NCBI GenBank assembly: GCA_021464245.1 | Contig: JADCRB010000053.1 | Coordinates: 324,054 to 388,053 of the forward strand | Source of the DNA: Carallia brachiata | Taxonomy: Eukaryota; Streptophyta; Magnoliopsida; Malpighiales; Rhizophoraceae | Length of the DNA stretch: 64,000 bases | Direction: 5' to 3' | Shown here: one piece after another, positions 60,269 to 64,000 of the stretch | Layout of the letters: the number at the start of each line of letters is the position of its first letter | Numbering within the stretch: position 1 is the stretch's first letter | Position numbers and translations under genes: made by a program | Notes under the pieces: model-generated | The model's database searches: none | What the model was told of the DNA's origin: nothing | The model's input: the letters and a program-made list of their open reading frames with translations, nothing else

Positions 60269-60974
60269 GTTAACCTAACCTACCCTCTGCATGCATTAAA
60301 TACTGTGTATTCAATTAATGACTGGCATGATCTTGAATCTCCACTTGTCGTACCACATCATACTATGTATACCATGTTTTTTTTTATTCAACTCACTTTT
60401 CTTAGTTCGTACAATTTACTTATGATTCTATATCTTATAATAAATAGAGGAATACAGTGGGTGTGGAGAGTGGGTTGCAGAAGAGGGTTTATAGTTATTT
60501 ACAAAGATTGAGCGATATAGTGAGGCGTGTGAGAGAGGATACTGTAAGGTTATTGCATATCGGTTTAAGGGTTTTGATGGTAATGGGGTGGACTTGGATG
60601 TGGGTTTGGTGACAATGCAATTATGAAGAATGGAGGAGGGTGGCATCAGTTGGGTCGGTTTGGGAAGGGAAGGTGGTTGGTTAAGAGAGGGTGTGTGGAT
60701 GGGGGTGAAGAGTGCAGTTGTTGCAAGGAGCAGTTGGCTTGTGTTGACACTGATGATGCAGAAACTAAGGGGTTTGTGAAGTCTATTGCATCATAGCTAT
60801 GGAAAGAGAGGTTAAGGCTAATTTTAGTGAGTTTCAGGTGAGTGGCTTTAGTGTAAGAGAAAAATTATATTTGATTTGTTATAAAATGTATATAATTATT
60901 TGTGTGTGGCTTGGGGCATTCGTACTTAGACAGATGCTTGCATTTGTATGTCTATTGCACAGATGCTTGTTCTA

Positions 60975-62416
60975 TTGCGAAAATTATGAAAAGAAAATAA
61001 ATACTATTAAATTAAGAAAATTAAATTAATTAAACAAAACTAATGATACTATGGAGACAGTTTAAGAACAAGAATACTAGGACTATGGACTTTACCTAAA
61101 GGAATTGAACTATATGAAATTTTTGTGGACAAGTGATTTGAATGTCAAATTAAATTAATTAAACAAAACTAATGATACTATGGAGACAGTTTAATAACAA
61201 GAATACTAGGCTATGGACTTTCACCTAGAAGGAATTGAACTATATGAAATTTTTGTGGACAAGTGATTTGAATGTCAAATTCTTCTTACTTAGTTAGTAT
61301 TCTTTGTCAAGCAACCCTAACCATATTCAATCTAATTGTGATCTTCTCTCGAGCTCACATATGCTAGATTAAACTCATTAAGAACAAAGAATTTTTATTG
61401 ATATCATATGAATTTATCTCATCTCCGACTCAAAATCCATATATTTATCTATTTAGTGCACGACTCGTATCTCATCTATCGATCTCAACACAAATCCTAT
61501 GGCTACTTTTATGGTGATCAGGCACAAAAGCATATTTAAGAGCAAAATGGATAAATCAAATTCTAGTTCTCAACATGAAATTGCAATATAATCCAAAGAA
61601 CTATAAAATATCAACAAAAATCATATAATGCAACCTAAACTAGATTACATCTCTTTCACCCTAGTTAGGATTTTAGCCACTCATGCTAAAAACTGAAAAT
61701 AAACAAATAATAAACATCAAGAGTTCAAAAGAGAAAAAGAAACGAGAAAGAATTGAAAAACTCATTTCCGATGTCTTCGTGTTCTTTTCTTATGCTCTTC
61801 TCCTCATCGCTCCCTATGCTTCTCTCTATATCGTCTTTTTGTTCAAAAGAATAGCCTCCAAAAAGTCCCATGTATGTTCTGTAACTTCTGTATTTATAGT
61901 TCCCTCAAATAAGCCTAAAGAGTCCAAATTCGAATTAGAAAAGGATTTTGTAAATTTTCTGGACAGTTTTAACCATGTATCTTCAAACCAAATTGCAACC
62001 CCGTCTAGGCAGAATTCGAAGTCGGTCAAAATAGCAAACTTGTAGCTTCATCTCTTATCTTCGATTTGGCTTAAGAATCATCCAATTCTGACTTGTGTAG
62101 AGGAAGTTATGGCTGAAAAACCGAGCAGTATGCAAAGCTATGAAATTCTACCTGAACTGAAAGTAAATTAGCTTTCCAACCAAATTTTTGGTCTGGTTCT
62201 TTGATGCTCGGCTTGTTTCTACTCCTTCAAACCTAACAAGTCCCTTTTTCTATGCTTCGAATACTTCAGTTACGTCCAATTGTCCTATAAAACATAAAAC
62301 AAGCAACTAAAATAAAATCTGCCAGAATTGCCAAAATTCACAATATTTACATAGTTAAACTACAAAATATATATAAAAACATGCTCAAAACCTATGTAAA
62401 TATTGAACCTTTCACA
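60975..62416. mobile_element. ~1.4-kb insertion within PRORP copy 2
   Basis: Copy 1 is continuous where copy 2 is interrupted: homology stops at CAGATGCTTG and resumes at TTGATAGATATT. Part of copy 1 (about 100 bp) is missing at the junction. The insert holds a 126-bp tandem duplication (61018-61270) and a 120-codon frame from 61683 with no recognised domain. I could not identify terminal repeats or a class. Confidence 0.55.
61018..61275. repeat. ~126-bp tandem duplication
   Basis: Two copies of a block starting AAATTAAATTAATTAAACAA and ending GTGATTTGAATGTC, at about 61018 and 61144, with few differences (AGAACAAG/ATAACAAG, small indels). Confidence 0.9.
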
Positions 62417-63640
62417 TATTGATAGATATTTTGTTTGCTTCTATTGGTGCCAAAATGAATCATAATGTAATTGCTATTATTATTATTTTTTGGCTAGGCA
62501 TCATGTTTATAATTCTCATCTTCTTTGTCGTATAGCCTATAATGCATATGCAAAGAAAACATAGTGTCTAAAAATTGATTATTTAGATTGGTAATCCCTG
62601 CTTAACTGACATCCTAGAGTAATTTTTTTTTTTTTTTAACTTTTTAGGGAGAGTAAGATGAGAATCTTTGGAAAGAAAAGAGATTGCAGTTCCATGAAAT
62701 TCAATCAGTGATAGATTTACTTCTATTTTGGTTAAATATCATGCTTTTATCTTTTACATTCTTTATTGCTAGATCAGGATTGGCTGGAGAAACATGCCAA
62801 TTATGAAGCAATTGTGGATGGAGCCAATATTGGGCTCTACCAATAGAATTTCACAGAAGGCAGTTTTAGCGTTTCTCAGGTTGTTCAATTCAATTTGATG
62901 GTCTTCTCTCCCTAGCTATTTGCGTGTTTCATTTTAACCTCACATTTGTATGACTCATAATCTTTGTTTTCCAAAACTTGCTATAGAGCAGCTTGATGCT
63001 GTTGTGAAAGACTGTATAGGCGCACTGGAAACAAGTGGCCATTGATTATTTTGCATAATAAGCCTGTTCGGGCACTCTTGGTAAATCCATCACATAGAGA
63101 GCTGATTGAGGAGTGGATAGAAAAGGATGTTTTGTATGCAACACCACATGGTTCGAATGATGATTAGTATAACCCTTTGGATCTGCATCTCAGCTTTATT
63201 CTCCCCACTCTTCTCTTCTTTCGTTGTTAATAGTTTTGGGAGAACCTAATCATCTTTTCTATTGTTTGGGTATTTCTTTAGTTGAAAAAATTTTATTTTT
63301 CCATAATGCTGATTTAAATTATACGCTAATATTCTTTTGATTCTTTGTTATTAACATATCATAACCAGGAATTTTTTAAAAAATTTCTTTAGTTGAAGAT
63401 GTTAATGCTATTAGACATATGAATTCCCACTGTTCAAGAAATTCTTGTGTTCTATGAGTCCATAATGACAATTGTGTATTAGTGATGATATCCCCTAACT
63501 GCAGGTATTGGCTATATGCTGCTGTAAAACTCAGGTGCCGACTAGTCACTAATGATGAAAAGCGAGATCAAATCTTTGAACTTTTAGCTCGCAGCTTCTT
63601 TCTCAGGTGGAAAGAAAGGCACCAAGTACTTTCAATCAGA

Positions 63641-64000
63641 TAATCTTTATTGATTTTATTACTGTTTAAAATATTTATCATCCGTCTTCATGTAGTTTGG
63701 TGAGGACAGCATGTATATTTAATCAAAAGCAGCTGCTTTTACATTGTAAATTGTGTCCATCTTTTACCAGAAAGCTCATTGTGGTGGAATAACTTTGGAT
63801 ACGTGATCTTATGATCGTTGAGTGCTGTTTTTACTCAGACAACCGATGTTAATGAGCTGCCATACATTTATACCATGAATTAGTGTTGACGGCAAAGGGC
63901 AATACTGTCCTTTTCTTTTCCAGAATTTTTTTGTGACAAATTACAACTGAGTTTCATGGTTGATTTAGCATGGAATGTAAGTCCCAAAGCTATTTTTCGT
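63641..64000. other. Downstream flank of PRORP copy 2, homologous to 32060-32480
   Basis: Matches the region after copy 1, e.g. CATGTAGTTTGGTGAGGACA and GAGCTGCCATACATTTATA, so the duplication extends past the last recognisable exon and out of the window. No further coding exon seen. Confidence 0.7.

Larger units (their letters stand above)
60457..63640 (+). pseudogene. PRORP-like pseudogene, copy 2, interrupted by an insertion
   Basis: Homologous to copy 1 from about 30240 onward and in the same orientation. Exon A is 60457-60837 (GLQKRVYSYLQRL, then the zinc-site piece EECSCCKEQLACVD, then EREVKANFSEFQ), with frameshifts between. Exon B is 62778-62879, with an intact AG acceptor (DWLEKHANYEAIVDGANIGL, then a TAG). 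Exon C is 62987-63166, with a one-base deletion after VVKD and a TAG replacing the tryptophan of NDDW. Exon D, 63505 to about 63627, is open (LYAAVKLRCRLVTNDEK, then RDQIFELLARSFFLRWKERH). Catalytic DGAN and TNDE motifs remain. Introns are retained, so this is a genomic and not a retro-duplication. The PPR part is absent. Confidence 0.8.

Noticed and set aside
1..64000. tRNA, rRNA, organelle-derived DNA or CRISPR arrays
   Set aside because: No cloverleaf-type A/B box pair, rRNA core or regularly spaced repeats were noticed by eye. A covariance-model search would be needed to exclude small RNA genes.

Overview
This looks like nuclear DNA of a eudicot plant: AT-rich, with intron-split genes carrying plant GT-AG junctions, degraded Ty1/copia and Ty3/gypsy LTR retrotransposons, MITE-like repeats and many simple repeats. 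The species cannot be told from the sequence. Nothing bacterial, such as operons, CRISPR arrays or IS elements, is present.

Only two loci read as complete protein-coding genes, both on the minus strand. One, at 7789-10300 with a 5' leader to about 10.8 kb, has six coding exons that join in frame into a 179-residue protein. It carries an exact twin CX9C motif, so it is probably a small CHCH protein of the mitochondrial intermembrane space. The other, at 45048-53127, has ten exons that join in frame into a 491-residue alcohol-forming fatty acyl-CoA reductase (FAR3/CER4 type, wax or suberin primary alcohols). Its 4.25 kb fifth intron is full of repeats.

Layout. 1-3.3 kb: AT-rich, repeat-like. 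3.3-5.0 kb: decayed FAR1/FHY3 (MULE-transposase-derived) pseudogene. 5.8-6.2 kb: NAC-like reading frame without an in-frame ATG. 7.0-7.3 kb: possible LINE RNase H remnant. 7.8-10.8 kb: CHCH gene. 11.2-11.8 kb: copia gag remnant. 12.8-20.5 kb: repeated blocks, including a 411-bp tandem array and a three-copy duplicated block. 20535-27551: Sirevirus-like copia element on the minus strand with an ATGTG target duplication. Its pol is missing after the protease motif, and the space holds an opposite-strand fragment resembling a WUSCHEL-type homeobox gene. 29.8-32.1 kb: first PRORP-like (protein-only RNase P) pseudogene. 32654-42978: degraded minus-strand Ty3/gypsy element. 43.0-45.0 kb: MITE-like repeat and an unrecognised reading frame. 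45.0-53.3 kb: FAR gene. 55946-60268: plus-strand Ty1/copia element with a GTTAA target duplication and a MITE inside its 5' LTR. 60.4-63.7 kb: second PRORP-like pseudogene copy, interrupted by a 1.4 kb insertion; the homologous flank runs off the window.

The two intact genes have no evident functional link. The rest of the window is mostly mobile-element insertion, gene-fragment capture, and duplication followed by decay. The strongest candidate for something new is the homeobox fragment inside the Sirevirus-like element.
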